DNA of 64,000 nucleotides from Pseudomonas benzenivorans (GTDB lineage: Bacteria; Pseudomonadota; Gammaproteobacteria; Pseudomonadales; Pseudomonadaceae): assembly GCF_900100495.1 (NCBI RefSeq), contig NZ_FNCT01000013.1:1-64000 (forward strand), in the 5' to 3' direction. Below the pieces are notes generated by a model. That model was not told the origin of the DNA. It saw only the letters and a program-made list of their open reading frames with translations, and ran no database searches. A program made the position numbers and the translations under genes. This document shows, piece by piece, positions 42,973-51,057 of the stretch; position 1 is the stretch's first letter; the number at the start of each line of letters is the position of its first letter.

Positions 42973-44031
42973 ATGTCCGTGTTTTCCCATATCGAATTCG
43001 ATCACCACGAACAGGTGGTCTATGGCCACGATCAGGCCAGCGGTCTGAAGGCCATCATCGCCATCCACAACCGCAACCTCGGCCCGGCTCTCGGCGGCTG
43101 CCGCATGTGGCCCTATGCTTCCGACGAGGAGGCCCTGCGCGATGTGCTGCGTCTGTCCCGTGGCATGACCTACAAATCGGCGCTGGCCAAGCTGCCGCTG
43201 GGCGGCGGCAAGGCGGTGATCATCGGCGACCCGCACAGCGGCAAGAGCGCGGCGCTGTTCCAGGCCATGGGCGATTTCGTCGACAGCCTGGGCGGGCGCT
43301 ACATCACCGCCGCCGACTCCGGCACCGGCGTCGCGGAAATGCAGATCATGGCTGAGCGCACCCGCCACGTGGCCGGCGCCGGCCAGCGCGAGGCCTTCGA
43401 CGGCGGCATGCGCAATGGCGATCCGTCGCCCTCGACGGCCTATGGCGTGTTTATCGGCCTGCAGGCGGCGGTCAGGCACCGCCTCGGCCGTGATGATCTC
43501 AAGGGTTTGAAGGTGGCGATCCAGGGCGTCGGCCAGGTCGGCTTCGACCTGGCCCGGCAACTCAAGGAGGCCGGCGCCGAGCTGTGGGTGACCGACATAG
43601 TCGAAGCCAACGTGCGTCGCGCGGTGGAGCAACTGGGCGCTACGGCAGTCGGCCAGAACGACATCTACGGCCTGGATGTCGACGTGTTCGCCCCCTGCGC
43701 CATGGGCGCGATCATCAACCCGCAGACTCTCGAAGCCCTGCGCGCACCAGTGATCGCCGGCGCCGCCAACAACCAGCTGGCCAGCGCCGAACTGGCCGAG
43801 GAACTGCGCCGCCGTGGCTGCCTGTACGCCCCGGATTATGCGATCAACGCCGGCGGCATCATCGACGTCTGCTACGAGCGCACCGGCGGCAGCACCGAGC
43901 AGCTCAAGGCGCATATCGAGGGTATCGGCGACACCCTGACGCAGATCTTCCAGCGCGCCGAGCGCGAAGGCGCCACCACCACCGCCATCGCCGACCGCCT
44001 GGCCGAGGAGCGCCTGCACGGCGGACGGTAA
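42973..44031 (+). CDS. ldh: Leucine (branched-chain/aromatic amino acid) dehydrogenase
   Basis: The 352-residue product is a Glu/Leu/Phe/Val dehydrogenase. LGPALGGCRMWPY is the substrate glycine loop, TYKSALAKLPLGGGKAVI contains both catalytic Lys residues, and GQVGFDLARQL is the NAD-binding GxGxxG variant (VAIQGVGQVG). CAMGAIINPQTL and AGAANNQLAS follow. It deaminates leucine or related amino acids to 2-oxo acids, which the oxidoreductase upstream could oxidise, so the two probably act in sequence. P. aeruginosa has a homologous ldh gene. Exact substrate preference cannot be read from sequence. Confidence 0.92.
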   Translation: MSVFSHIEFDHHEQVVYGHDQASGLKAIIAIHNRNLGPALGGCRMWPYASDEEALRDVLRLSRGMTYKSALAKLPLGGGKAVIIGDPHSGKSAALFQAMGDFVDSLGGRYITAADSGTGVAEMQIMAERTRHVAGAGQREAFDGGMRNGDPSPSTAYGVFIGLQAAVRHRLGRDDLKGLKVAIQGVGQVGFDLARQLKEAGAELWVTDIVEANVRRAVEQLGATAVGQNDIYGLDVDVFAPCAMGAIINPQTLEALRAPVIAGAANNQLASAELAEELRRRGCLYAPDYAINAGGIIDVCYERTGGSTEQLKAHIEGIGDTLTQIFQRAEREGATTTAIADRLAEERLHGGR

Positions 44032-44037
44032 GGCTTT

Positions 44038-44166
44038 GGGTAGGGTGGGTTGGCCGAAGGCGTAACCCACCAGCCGGTCGTTAGACCGGCAGTGGTAATG
44101 CCTTGCATCAGAGCGGCGGGTTACGCCGCTTCGCGGCTAACCTGCGCGGCCCGACCCGCCCTACGT
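44038..44166. repeat. Dispersed GGGTGGGTTA-type intergenic repeat
   Basis: GGGTAGGGTGGGTTGGCCGA at the left is mirrored by CCCGACCCGCCCTACG at the right. The interior has GTAACCCACCAG and GGGTTACGCCGCTTCGCGG. This is a common Pseudomonas repeat form; related fragments are at 9776-9958 and 58568-58720. Confidence 0.7.
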
Positions 44167-44212
44167 TCGATCTCCGACTGACTTTTTCACAACAACAAGA
44201 GGGCAAGACCCA

Positions 44213-45613
44213 ATGAGTCAAGACAGCATCGCCGTCGGCAGCATCGCCGGCGCCGCCAGCAGCGTCGCCGCGCGTGGCCTGTGGTCCTCGCGCTGGGCAT
44301 TCTTCCTCGCGGCCACCGGTTCGGCCGTGGGCCTGGGCAATATCTGGAAGTTTCCCTATATCACCGGGCAGAACGGCGGCGGTGCCTTCGTCCTGGTCTA
44401 CCTGGCGTGCATCCTGGCCATCGGCATTCCGCTGCTGATGGCCGAGGTGATGATCGGCCGGCGCGGCCGCGCCAATCCGGAGGGCGCCATGGCGGCCCTG
44501 GCCAAGCAGGCCGGTGCCAGCCGCCACTGGGGCAAGCTGGGCAGCGTGGCGATATTCACCGGTTTCCTGATCCTCAGCTTCTACGCGGTGATTGCCGGCT
44601 GGGCGGTGGCCTATGCGCCGGCGGCGGCCATTGGCAGTTTTGCCGGGCTGGATGGCGAGAGCAGCGGCGCGCTGTTCGCGGCCATGCTCGGCGACCCCTG
44701 GAAGCTGGTCGGCTACGGCACCCTGGTGCTGCTGTTGACCCTGGGCATCGTTGGCCTGGGCGTGCGCGAGGGCCTGGAGCGCTCGTTGCGCTTCATGATG
44801 CCGGGGCTGTTCGTGCTGCTGCTGGTGCTGGTCGGCTATGCCGCGACCACCGGGCATTTCGCTGAAGCCGTGGACTTCCTGTTCGCCGCCGACTTCAGCA
44901 AGCTCAGCGGGCAGGGCGTGCTGGTCGCCCTGGGGCACTCCTTCTTCACCCTCAGCCTGGCCAGCGGCGCGATGATGGCCTACGGCTCCTATCTGCCGGC
45001 CGGCACTTCCATCGTCAAGACCTCGATCATGGTGGCCCTGGCCGACACCGGAGTGGCGCTGCTGGCCGGCCTGGCGATCTTCCCGCTGGTGTTCGCCAAC
45101 GGCTTGGAGCCGGGTTCTGGACCCGGGCTGATCTTCGTCACCCTGCCCATCGCCTTCGGCCAGATGCCGTTCGGCCAGGTGGTCGGCGGGCTGTTCTTCG
45201 TCATGCTGGCCATCGCCGCGCTGACCTCGGCGATTTCCCTGAGCGAACCGACCATCGCCTGGCTCACCGAGAAGTTTGGCATCAGCCGGCTCAAGGCCGT
45301 GTTGCTGAGCGGCGTGGCGCTGTGGCTGTTGAGCCTGGGCACCGTGCTGTCGTTCAGCGCCTGGAGCGAGATCACCCTGTTCGGCAAGACCTTCTTCGAC
45401 AGCCTGGACTACCTGACCACCAACCTGCTGATGCCGCTCGGCGGACTCGGCACGGTGCTGTTCACCGGCTGGGTGTTGAGCCGTTCGACCGTCCAGGAGG
45501 CGCTGGGCATCGGCCATCCGCAGCTGTTCCGGCTGTGGTGGCAGGTGCTGCGTGGCGTCACGCCATTGGGCATTCTGCTGGTGTTCCTGCACAGCATGGG
45601 CCTGTTCGGCTGA
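44213..45613 (+). CDS. Sodium-dependent amino acid transporter, NSS/SNF family
   Basis: The 466-residue protein has about eleven to twelve membrane segments. The first carries the family signature FLAATGSAVGLGNIWKFPYI, which forms the Na+ and substrate site. LGHSFFTLSLASGAMMAYGS corresponds to TM6 and LFFVMLAIAALTSAISLSEP to TM8. LeuT-like members import Leu, Tyr or Trp with Na+. Its place after the dehydrogenase and the indolepyruvate oxidoreductase suggests it imports the amino acid they degrade. A dispersed repeat separates it from the dehydrogenase, so it may have its own promoter. Confidence 0.93.
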   Translation: MSQDSIAVGSIAGAASSVAARGLWSSRWAFFLAATGSAVGLGNIWKFPYITGQNGGGAFVLVYLACILAIGIPLLMAEVMIGRRGRANPEGAMAALAKQAGASRHWGKLGSVAIFTGFLILSFYAVIAGWAVAYAPAAAIGSFAGLDGESSGALFAAMLGDPWKLVGYGTLVLLLTLGIVGLGVREGLERSLRFMMPGLFVLLLVLVGYAATTGHFAEAVDFLFAADFSKLSGQGVLVALGHSFFTLSLASGAMMAYGSYLPAGTSIVKTSIMVALADTGVALLAGLAIFPLVFANGLEPGSGPGLIFVTLPIAFGQMPFGQVVGGLFFVMLAIAALTSAISLSEPTIAWLTEKFGISRLKAVLLSGVALWLLSLGTVLSFSAWSEITLFGKTFFDSLDYLTTNLLMPLGGLGTVLFTGWVLSRSTVQEALGIGHPQLFRLWWQVLRGVTPLGILLVFLHSMGLFG

Positions 45614-45649
45614 CGCCGTGGAGGGATGGCTACCGCGTCGCTCCGCGCC

Positions 45650-46129
45650 TCAGTCCAGCCCAAGGGCCAGGCTGATGCCGTGGGGCTTGAAGCCCAGCCC
45701 TTCATAGAAACGCTGCGCCGCTTCGCGGCTCTGGTTGCTGGACAACGCCAGCTTGTAGCAGCTCCAGGCACGGGCGCGTTCGGCGGCTTTTGCCATCAGC
45801 GCGCGGCCGACCCCCAGGCCGCGAGCGTCGGCGTCCACCACCACGTCCTCGACTACGCCTGAACGGGCGAAGTTGTGCGCCAGGTGCTCGATCAGGTTGA
45901 GCGTGCAGGTGCCGAGCAGCTGGCCGTCGCGCTCGGCCACCAGCACCTCGCGGCTGTGCGGCAGTTCGTTCAGGCGCAGGGCCAGCAGTGCCGGGTCGGC
46001 GCGTGGTTCATCGCTGCCCAGCTGCTGCAGCAAGGCGGCCAGGGCCTGGGCGTCGGCGCTGCTGGCGGCACGCACGCTGAAACTGGCGAAGGGCGAGTCG
46101 GGCAGGTGCTGGGAGCTTGGCTGGGACAT
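45650..46129 (-). CDS. GNAT-family N-acetyltransferase
   Basis: The 159-residue product has the GNAT core: LLGTCTLNLIEHLAHNFARS (beta4), then VVEDVVVDADARGLGVGRAL with the acetyl-CoA loop RGLGVG, and KLALSSNQSREAAQRFYEGLGFK, the conserved end helix. CGAGGAGAGTGCC precedes the ATG. The acceptor is unknown; the layout is like small-molecule or aminoglycoside-type acetyltransferases but nothing points to a substrate. It stands alone between the symporter gene and tRNA-Arg. Confidence 0.9.
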   Translation of the reverse strand: MSQPSSQHLPDSPFASFSVRAASSADAQALAALLQQLGSDEPRADPALLALRLNELPHSREVLVAERDGQLLGTCTLNLIEHLAHNFARSGVVEDVVVDADARGLGVGRALMAKAAERARAWSCYKLALSSNQSREAAQRFYEGLGFKPHGISLALGLD

Positions 46130-46248
46130 GGCACTCTCCTCGGAAGACTGTCTGCAGTATGGCTGCGTTGTGCTGGCCGTGGCATGACAAATCCGTTCGC
46201 GCTGGGTAACATGCCGCCCGGCCGCGCGCTAATCGCCGCGACGACAGA

Positions 46249-46323
46249 GTCCCCTTAGTTCAATGGATAGAATAAGCCCCTCCTAAGGGCTAGATACTGG
46301 TTCGACTCCAGTAGGGGACGCCA
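46249..46323 (+). tRNA. tRNA-Arg (anticodon CCT)
   Basis: Acceptor GTCCCCT pairs with AGGGGAC; discriminator G and encoded CCA follow. The anticodon loop CTCCTAA is enclosed by GCCC/GGGC, giving anticodon CCT for AGG codons. The T arm is CTGGTTCGACTCCAG. Length is 75 bases. This tRNA is a frequent integration site for mobile elements, but no element or repeat of its 3' end is seen here. Confidence 0.97.
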
Positions 46324-46326
46324 AAC

Positions 46327-46359
46327 AAAAAAGGCTTACGCAGTGCGTAAGCCTTTTTG
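46327..46359. terminator. Bidirectional terminator of tRNA-Arg and sstT
   Basis: AAAAAGGCTTACGC and GCGTAAGCCTTTTT enclose AGT, giving a 14-bp stem with T-tracts in both directions. It stands four bases after tRNA-Arg and about 25 bases after the sstT stop on the other strand. Confidence 0.93.
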
Positions 46360-46383
46360 CTTTCTCGGCCGTGCCGCGCCCGC

Positions 46384-47628
46384 TCAATCCAGCTGGGCGT
46401 TGACCTGGGGCGCGACCGCATCTTCGGCCAGGCAGGCCGCTGCGGTGAACAGCACGTCGGTGGAGGAGTTCAGCGCGGTTTCCGCCGAATCCTGGACTAT
46501 GCCGATGATGAAACCGACCGCGACCACCTGCATGGCCACTTCGTTGGGAATGCCGAACAGGCTGCAGGCCAGCGGAATCAGCAGCAACGAGCCGCCGGCC
46601 ACGCCGGAGGCGCCGCAGGCGCTGATCGAGGCCAGCAGACTGAGCAGCAGGGCGCTCGGCAGGTCCACGGCGATGCCCAGGGTATGTACTGCCGCCAGGG
46701 TCAGCACGCTGATGGTGATCGCCGCGCCGGCCATGTTGATGGTCGCGCCCAGCGGGATCGACACCGAATAGGTTTCCTCGTGCAGTCCCAGGCGCTGGCA
46801 GAGCTGCAGGTTGACCGGGATATTGGCCGCCGAGCTGCGGGTGAAGAAGGCGGTCAGGCCGCTCTCGCGCAGGCAGGCGAACACCAGCGGATAGGGATTG
46901 CGGCGGATCTTCCAGAACACGATGGCCGGGTTGACCAGCAGGGCGACCAGCAGCATGCAGCCGATCAGTACCAGCAGCAGGTGCAGGTAGTCGAGCAGGG
47001 CGCCCATGCCCGATTCGGCCAGGGTCGCGGCGACCAGGCCGAAGATTCCCAACGGGGCCAGGCGGATGATCAGTTTGACGATCGCGGTCACGCCCGCGGA
47101 GAGGTCGGCGAGCATCTGCTTGCTGCCCGGGGCGGCGTGGCGGAAGGCGAAGCCCAGGCCGATGGCCCAGGTCAGGATACCGATGAAGTTGCCCTTGAGC
47201 AGGGCATTGATCGGGTTGTCGACCAGGTTCAACAGCAGGGTTTGCAGCACCTCGCTGATCCCGCCGGGTGGCGACAGGTCGGCGCCGTTGCTCAGCAGGG
47301 TCAGGCTCGACGGAAAGCTGAAGCTGGCAATCACCGCGATCAGCGCGGCGCTGAAGGTGCCGAGCAGATAGAGCATCAAGATCGGGCGGATATGGGTTTG
47401 CTGGTCGTGTCGGTGGTTGGCGATCGAGGCGGCGACCAGAACGAATACCAGCACCGGCGCCACGGCTTTCAGGGCCGAGACGAATAGCGTGCCGAGGAAG
47501 CTGACGCTCGAGGCGGCCTGGGGAGTGAACTGCGCCAGCAGGATCCCGGCGATCAGGCCGATGAGGATCTGCAGCACCAGGCTGGTACGGTTCAGTAGCT
47601 GGATCAGTGGGTGTCGGACAGCGGTCAT
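46384..47628 (-). CDS. sstT: Serine/threonine:sodium symporter
   Basis: The 414-residue product has the exact length of E. coli SstT. The start at 47628 is chosen because MTAVRHPLIQLLNRTSLVLQ matches the family and an upstream extension has no support. It is a DAACS (glutamate-transporter fold) protein with eight membrane helices and two re-entrant loops. Signatures are FTRSSAANIPVNLQLCQRLG, VSIPLGATINMAGAAITISV and SISACGASGVAGGSLLLIPL. It imports serine and threonine with Na+. The terminator at 46327-46359 follows its stop. Confidence 0.95.
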   Translation of the reverse strand: MTAVRHPLIQLLNRTSLVLQILIGLIAGILLAQFTPQAASSVSFLGTLFVSALKAVAPVLVFVLVAASIANHRHDQQTHIRPILMLYLLGTFSAALIAVIASFSFPSSLTLLSNGADLSPPGGISEVLQTLLLNLVDNPINALLKGNFIGILTWAIGLGFAFRHAAPGSKQMLADLSAGVTAIVKLIIRLAPLGIFGLVAATLAESGMGALLDYLHLLLVLIGCMLLVALLVNPAIVFWKIRRNPYPLVFACLRESGLTAFFTRSSAANIPVNLQLCQRLGLHEETYSVSIPLGATINMAGAAITISVLTLAAVHTLGIAVDLPSALLLSLLASISACGASGVAGGSLLLIPLACSLFGIPNEVAMQVVAVGFIIGIVQDSAETALNSSTDVLFTAAACLAEDAVAPQVNAQLD

Positions 47629-47937
47629 GGGCTGGTGTCTCTGTAGGCTGCGAGTCGCCGGGCCGGGCTCCGTAAACAGGCAAATCAGCGCGAAGAGCCT
47701 GGCTCCGGCTGGCTTGCGTGGGGAGTGCGGGGGCGCCATCTGGCGAGTTGTCTGGGGCGTGGCGGGGTGTATAAAGGCTCGAGCGGGGAAAAACAGCGCG
47801 CGACTCTAGCACAGTGCGGCGCTTGCGGGGCGTGTCCGAGCCGGCTAACCGCCCGCTGGCGGATTTCGCGCGGGCATGTCAACTCGTGGTCAGGCAGGCT
47901 AGGCTAGCGGCACGTCCGAGCCGGAGAAAAAACTGTC

Positions 47938-48585
47938 ATGTCCAACCAGACCCCTACCGCGTTCAGTGAGGCGCCACTCACCGCCATCGAGGCCCGCATC
48001 CTTGGCTGTCTGATCGAGAAGCAGGCGACCACCCCGGAAGTCTATCCGCTGACCCTGAATGCCCTGGTGCTGGCCTGCAACCAGAAAACCAGCCGCGAGC
48101 CGCTGATGAACCTCAACCCCGGGCAGGTCGGCCAAGGCCTGCGCAGCCTGGAGGGGCGTGGCCTGGCGCGCCTAGTGATGGGCAGCCGGGCCGATCGTTG
48201 GGAACAGCGCGCGGACAAGGCGCTGGAGCTGGTGGCGGCCCAGCTGGTGTTGATCGGCCTGTTGCTGTTGCGCGGGCCGCAGACCGTCAACGAGCTGCTT
48301 ACCCGCAGCAGCCGCATGCACGACTTCGAGGATGCCGAGCAACTGCAGCACAACCTGGAGCGGCTGATCAGTCGCGGATTGCTCTGTCAGTTGCCCCGGC
48401 AAGCCGGGCAACGCGAAGACCGTTATATGCATTTGCTGGGCGAGCCGGCCGATCTGCAGGCCTTGCTGGAAACGCGTGCGGCTGAAACCGAGCGCCCGGC
48501 CGGTGGTTCGCAGTATGAAAGCCGCCTGGAAGCCCTGGAGGCGCGAGTCGCCGAGTTGGAAGAGCGTCTGGCGCGTTTGGAGTAG
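47938..48585 (+). CDS. YceH/DUF480-family protein
   Basis: The 215-residue product belongs to the YceH family: LTAIEARILGCLIEKQATTP, YPLTLNALVLACNQKTSREP and RVAELEERLARL near the end. The fold of family members is a pair of winged helices, often seen in DNA-binding proteins, followed here by a C-terminal coiled coil (about 185-214). The function is not established. ATG at 47938 is preceded by GGAG. It is followed by a strong palindromic terminator. Confidence 0.92.
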   Translation: MSNQTPTAFSEAPLTAIEARILGCLIEKQATTPEVYPLTLNALVLACNQKTSREPLMNLNPGQVGQGLRSLEGRGLARLVMGSRADRWEQRADKALELVAAQLVLIGLLLLRGPQTVNELLTRSSRMHDFEDAEQLQHNLERLISRGLLCQLPRQAGQREDRYMHLLGEPADLQALLETRAAETERPAGGSQYESRLEALEARVAELEERLARLE

Positions 48586-48622
48586 CGCTCGGCCGCCACA
48601 CTGTCCCGCTCGTCAGGCAGGC

Positions 48623-48648
48623 AAAAGGCGCCAGATCTGGCGCCTTTT
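48623..48648. terminator. Palindromic terminator after the yceH homologue
   Basis: The 26-bp perfect palindrome reads AAAAGGCGCCAGA then its complement TCTGGCGCCTTTT. T-tracts lie on both sides, so it can act for the gene at 47938 and for the repeat protein on the other strand. Confidence 0.88.
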
Positions 48649-48673
48649 CGTTTTGGGCGGATAAACCGCGCGG

Positions 48674-49117
48674 TCAGCCGATGCGCTTGGCACCGCTGCG
48701 CTCGGCACCGTCGGCGGCGACGCGGATGCGCTCTTGCCGGCGATCGGCTCCGCCTTCGGCGAGGCGGTTGGCACCGCTACGCTCGGCGCCGTCCTCGGCG
48801 ATGCGGATGCGCTCTTGCCGGCGATCGGCTCCGCCTTCGGCGACGCGGTTGGCACCGCTGCGCTCGGCACCGTCGGCGGCGACGCGAATACGCTCTTGCA
48901 GGCGATCGGCTCCGCCTTCGGCGAGTCGGTTGGCACCGCTACGCTCGGCGCCGTCCTCGGCGACGCGGTTGGCGCCGGTGCGCTCGGCACCGTCGGCGGC
49001 GAGGGTGCTGCTGGCTTTGCGTTCGCCTTGCAGGGACTGTTGTGCGCTTTGCGGCAGGGCGAAGGCGCTAACGGACAAGCTGGCCAGGATCAGGCTGGCG
49101 AGAATTTGCTTTTTCAT
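48674..49117 (-). CDS. Exported tandem-repeat protein, unknown function
   Basis: The 147-residue product starts at the ATG at 49117, after GAGGAG. It has a signal peptide (MKKQILASLILASLSVSAFA). The mature part is tandem repeats from about residue 41: 13-residue units xAxDGAERSGANR alternate with 14-residue units LAEGGADRRQERIR, seven units in all plus a remnant (AKRIG). It is very hydrophilic, with alternating Asp/Glu and Arg. Similar short repetitive periplasmic proteins occur across Pseudomonas, sometimes labelled phage-related, but none has a clear function to my knowledge. The opposite strand is also open, which is a by-product of the repeats. Confidence 0.8.
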   Translation of the reverse strand: MKKQILASLILASLSVSAFALPQSAQQSLQGERKASSTLAADGAERTGANRVAEDGAERSGANRLAEGGADRLQERIRVAADGAERSGANRVAEGGADRRQERIRIAEDGAERSGANRLAEGGADRRQERIRVAADGAERSGAKRIG

Positions 49118-49459
49118 CTCGGGCTCCTCGTGGGGGCGGTAAGTGAGTACGGAGCCCATGCTACTCAGAATAATTAGATGAAAAAGCGCATATCGGGCAT
49201 GGTAATAATCGATGCTGTCGATAGTGCTGGTGGATCCTTCTAGTACGGTGCTTTCAAGGCTATTTAGGGGCATAAGCGAATGGTTTTCCGGGGCGCGGTG
49301 CTGTTGTTTTAATTATCTATAGATTCGATGTTTTTTACCGGAACGGCGCCCGAGCAAGCAGATTCATTGCTTTGCTTGAAATGTTGAACGGGTGATGCGT
49401 ATTTTGTACGCAGCGCCGTCCACCGACGGCTTTGCCCCCCCGATCAAGGACAAGCACAG
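49118..49459. other. AT-richer upstream region of two divergent genes
   Basis: This 342-bp gap separates the repeat protein from the ligase gene. It includes AATTATCTATAGATTCGATG at 49311-49330, containing a TATAGA-like -10, and is less GC-rich than its surroundings. No gene or repeat is seen. Promoters for both flanking genes are expected here. Confidence 0.45.
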
Positions 49460-50803
49460 ATGAATACCGCTAGCCGCCCCGCACTGGAGGAACTACTGCG
49501 CGGCGTCGAGGAAGTCGAATGCGTGACCCCGGACCTGAACGGCGTGCCACGTGGCAAGGTGATGAGCACCGCCGGCTTCCTCGAAGGCCGGCGCCTGCAA
49601 CTGGCGCGTGGCGTGCTGCTGCAGTGCATCATGGGCGGCTACCCGCCGGCGCGGTTCTACGGCAGCGACGACGGCGACCTGGTACTAAGCGCCGAGCCGA
49701 CGCAGATCCACCGCCTGCCCTGGAGCGCCACTCCGCGTGCCCTGGCGATTTGCGATGCGAACGAGCTGGATGGGCGCAGTTGCGGCCTGTCCACCCGCGG
49801 CCTGCTCAAGCAGGTGCTGGCGCGTTATGCGGCCCATGGCTGGGAGCCGGTGGTGGCGACCGAGCTGGAGTTCTTTGTGTTCGCGCCCAACGCCGATCCG
49901 CTGCAGCCGTTCCAGCCGCCGCGCGGCCTGGATGGTCGGCGCGAGGAGGGCGGTTGCGCCTTCAGCGTCAGCTCCAACAGCGGCCTGCGGCCGTTCTTCG
50001 ATGAGGTCTATGCGTGCATGGCGGCGCTGGGCTTGCCCCGCGACACCTTCATGCACGAGATGGGCATCAGCCAGTTCGAGATCAATCTGCTGCATGGCGA
50101 GCCGCTGCGGCTGGCCGACCAGACCTTGCTGTTCAAGCATCTGCTCAAGGAAGTGGCGCTCAAGCATGGCTTGAGCGTGGTGTGCATGGCCAAGCCATTG
50201 GCGCATACGCCGGGCAGTTCCATGCATATCCACCAGAGCGTGGTCGAGCAGGGCGGTGGCCGGAATATCTTCAGTGCGGCCGATGGCCAGGCGACGTCGG
50301 CCTTCCATCACTTCATCGCGGGTCAGCAGGCGGCGCTGGCGGATTTCACCCTGCTGTTCGCCCCGCATGTGAATTCCTACCAGCGCTTGCGCCATCCCTT
50401 CGCCTCGCCGAACAATGCCTGCTGGTCGGAAGACAACCGTGCCGCGGGTCTGCGCATTCCGGCCAGCGTGCCGGCAGCACGACGGGTGGAGAATCGCCTG
50501 CCGGGCGCCGATGCCAACCCTTATCTGGCCCTGGCCGCCAGTCTGGCGGCAGGCTTGTACGGCCTCGAACGACAGCTGCAGCCGAGCGCGCCGGTTCAGG
50601 GGGAATTCGAGGTGCCGGAAGAGTTGACCCTGCCCTGTACCATGCATGCCGCTCTCGAGCGTCTGAGACACAGCCAGTTGGCGGTGGAACTGCTCGGCAC
50701 GGAGTTCATCGAAGGCTACGTTGCCAGCAAGTCGTTGGAGTTGAGCAGTTTCTTCGATGAGATTACGCCCTGGGAGCGGCGCGTTCTGGCCGCCCAAGCT
50801 TAA
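49460..50803 (+). CDS. Glutamine synthetase-like gamma-glutamylpolyamine ligase
   Basis: The 447-residue product is a type I-alpha-like GS relative similar to PuuA/SpuI/SpuB: VECVTPDLNGVPRGKVM near the start replaces the usual GS beta-grasp entry. VVATELEFFVF and FEINLLHGEPLR carry the metal-binding Glu residues. AKPLAHTPGSSMHIHQSV includes the ATP/metal His, and RVENRLPGADANPYLALAAS the Arg cluster and final Glu. There is no adenylylation Tyr loop as in GlnA. It likely joins glutamate to a polyamine or another amine. It is alone here, without the puu/spu partners, so the substrate is uncertain. Confidence 0.85.
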   Translation: MNTASRPALEELLRGVEEVECVTPDLNGVPRGKVMSTAGFLEGRRLQLARGVLLQCIMGGYPPARFYGSDDGDLVLSAEPTQIHRLPWSATPRALAICDANELDGRSCGLSTRGLLKQVLARYAAHGWEPVVATELEFFVFAPNADPLQPFQPPRGLDGRREEGGCAFSVSSNSGLRPFFDEVYACMAALGLPRDTFMHEMGISQFEINLLHGEPLRLADQTLLFKHLLKEVALKHGLSVVCMAKPLAHTPGSSMHIHQSVVEQGGGRNIFSAADGQATSAFHHFIAGQQAALADFTLLFAPHVNSYQRLRHPFASPNNACWSEDNRAAGLRIPASVPAARRVENRLPGADANPYLALAASLAAGLYGLERQLQPSAPVQGEFEVPEELTLPCTMHAALERLRHSQLAVELLGTEFIEGYVASKSLELSSFFDEITPWERRVLAAQA

Positions 50804-51057
50804 GAGGGGCTGGCTACTATGCTCGGGGCCCTGGCGTCCTGAGTCCGCCCGGCTGCCGGGCAAGCTGCAAGATAACCGAAGGCTGGCTCGCTACGGATCG
50901 TCCGTGCTTGTCGCCGGTAGGAAACATGGCTGCTCATGGGGCGCCGGCGCGGCTTTGGCCCGCGCCCGCTACCTGTGTCGGCGGTCGGTCAATTCGTCGC
51001 GGTCGGACTGCGGGCAGTATCGCCCCAGCCGCCAGTCAAGGAGCTATTCGCAGCCCC

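Noticed and set aside
46249..46323. tRNA-Arg(CCT) as the attachment site of an integrated element
   Set aside because: No integrase, no second copy of the tRNA 3' end and no change in composition are seen on either side.
48734..49177. A 147-residue plus-strand open frame antisense to the repeat protein
   Set aside because: It exists because the repeat units keep the other strand free of stops. It has no ribosome binding site and its repeats are the complement of the real ones.
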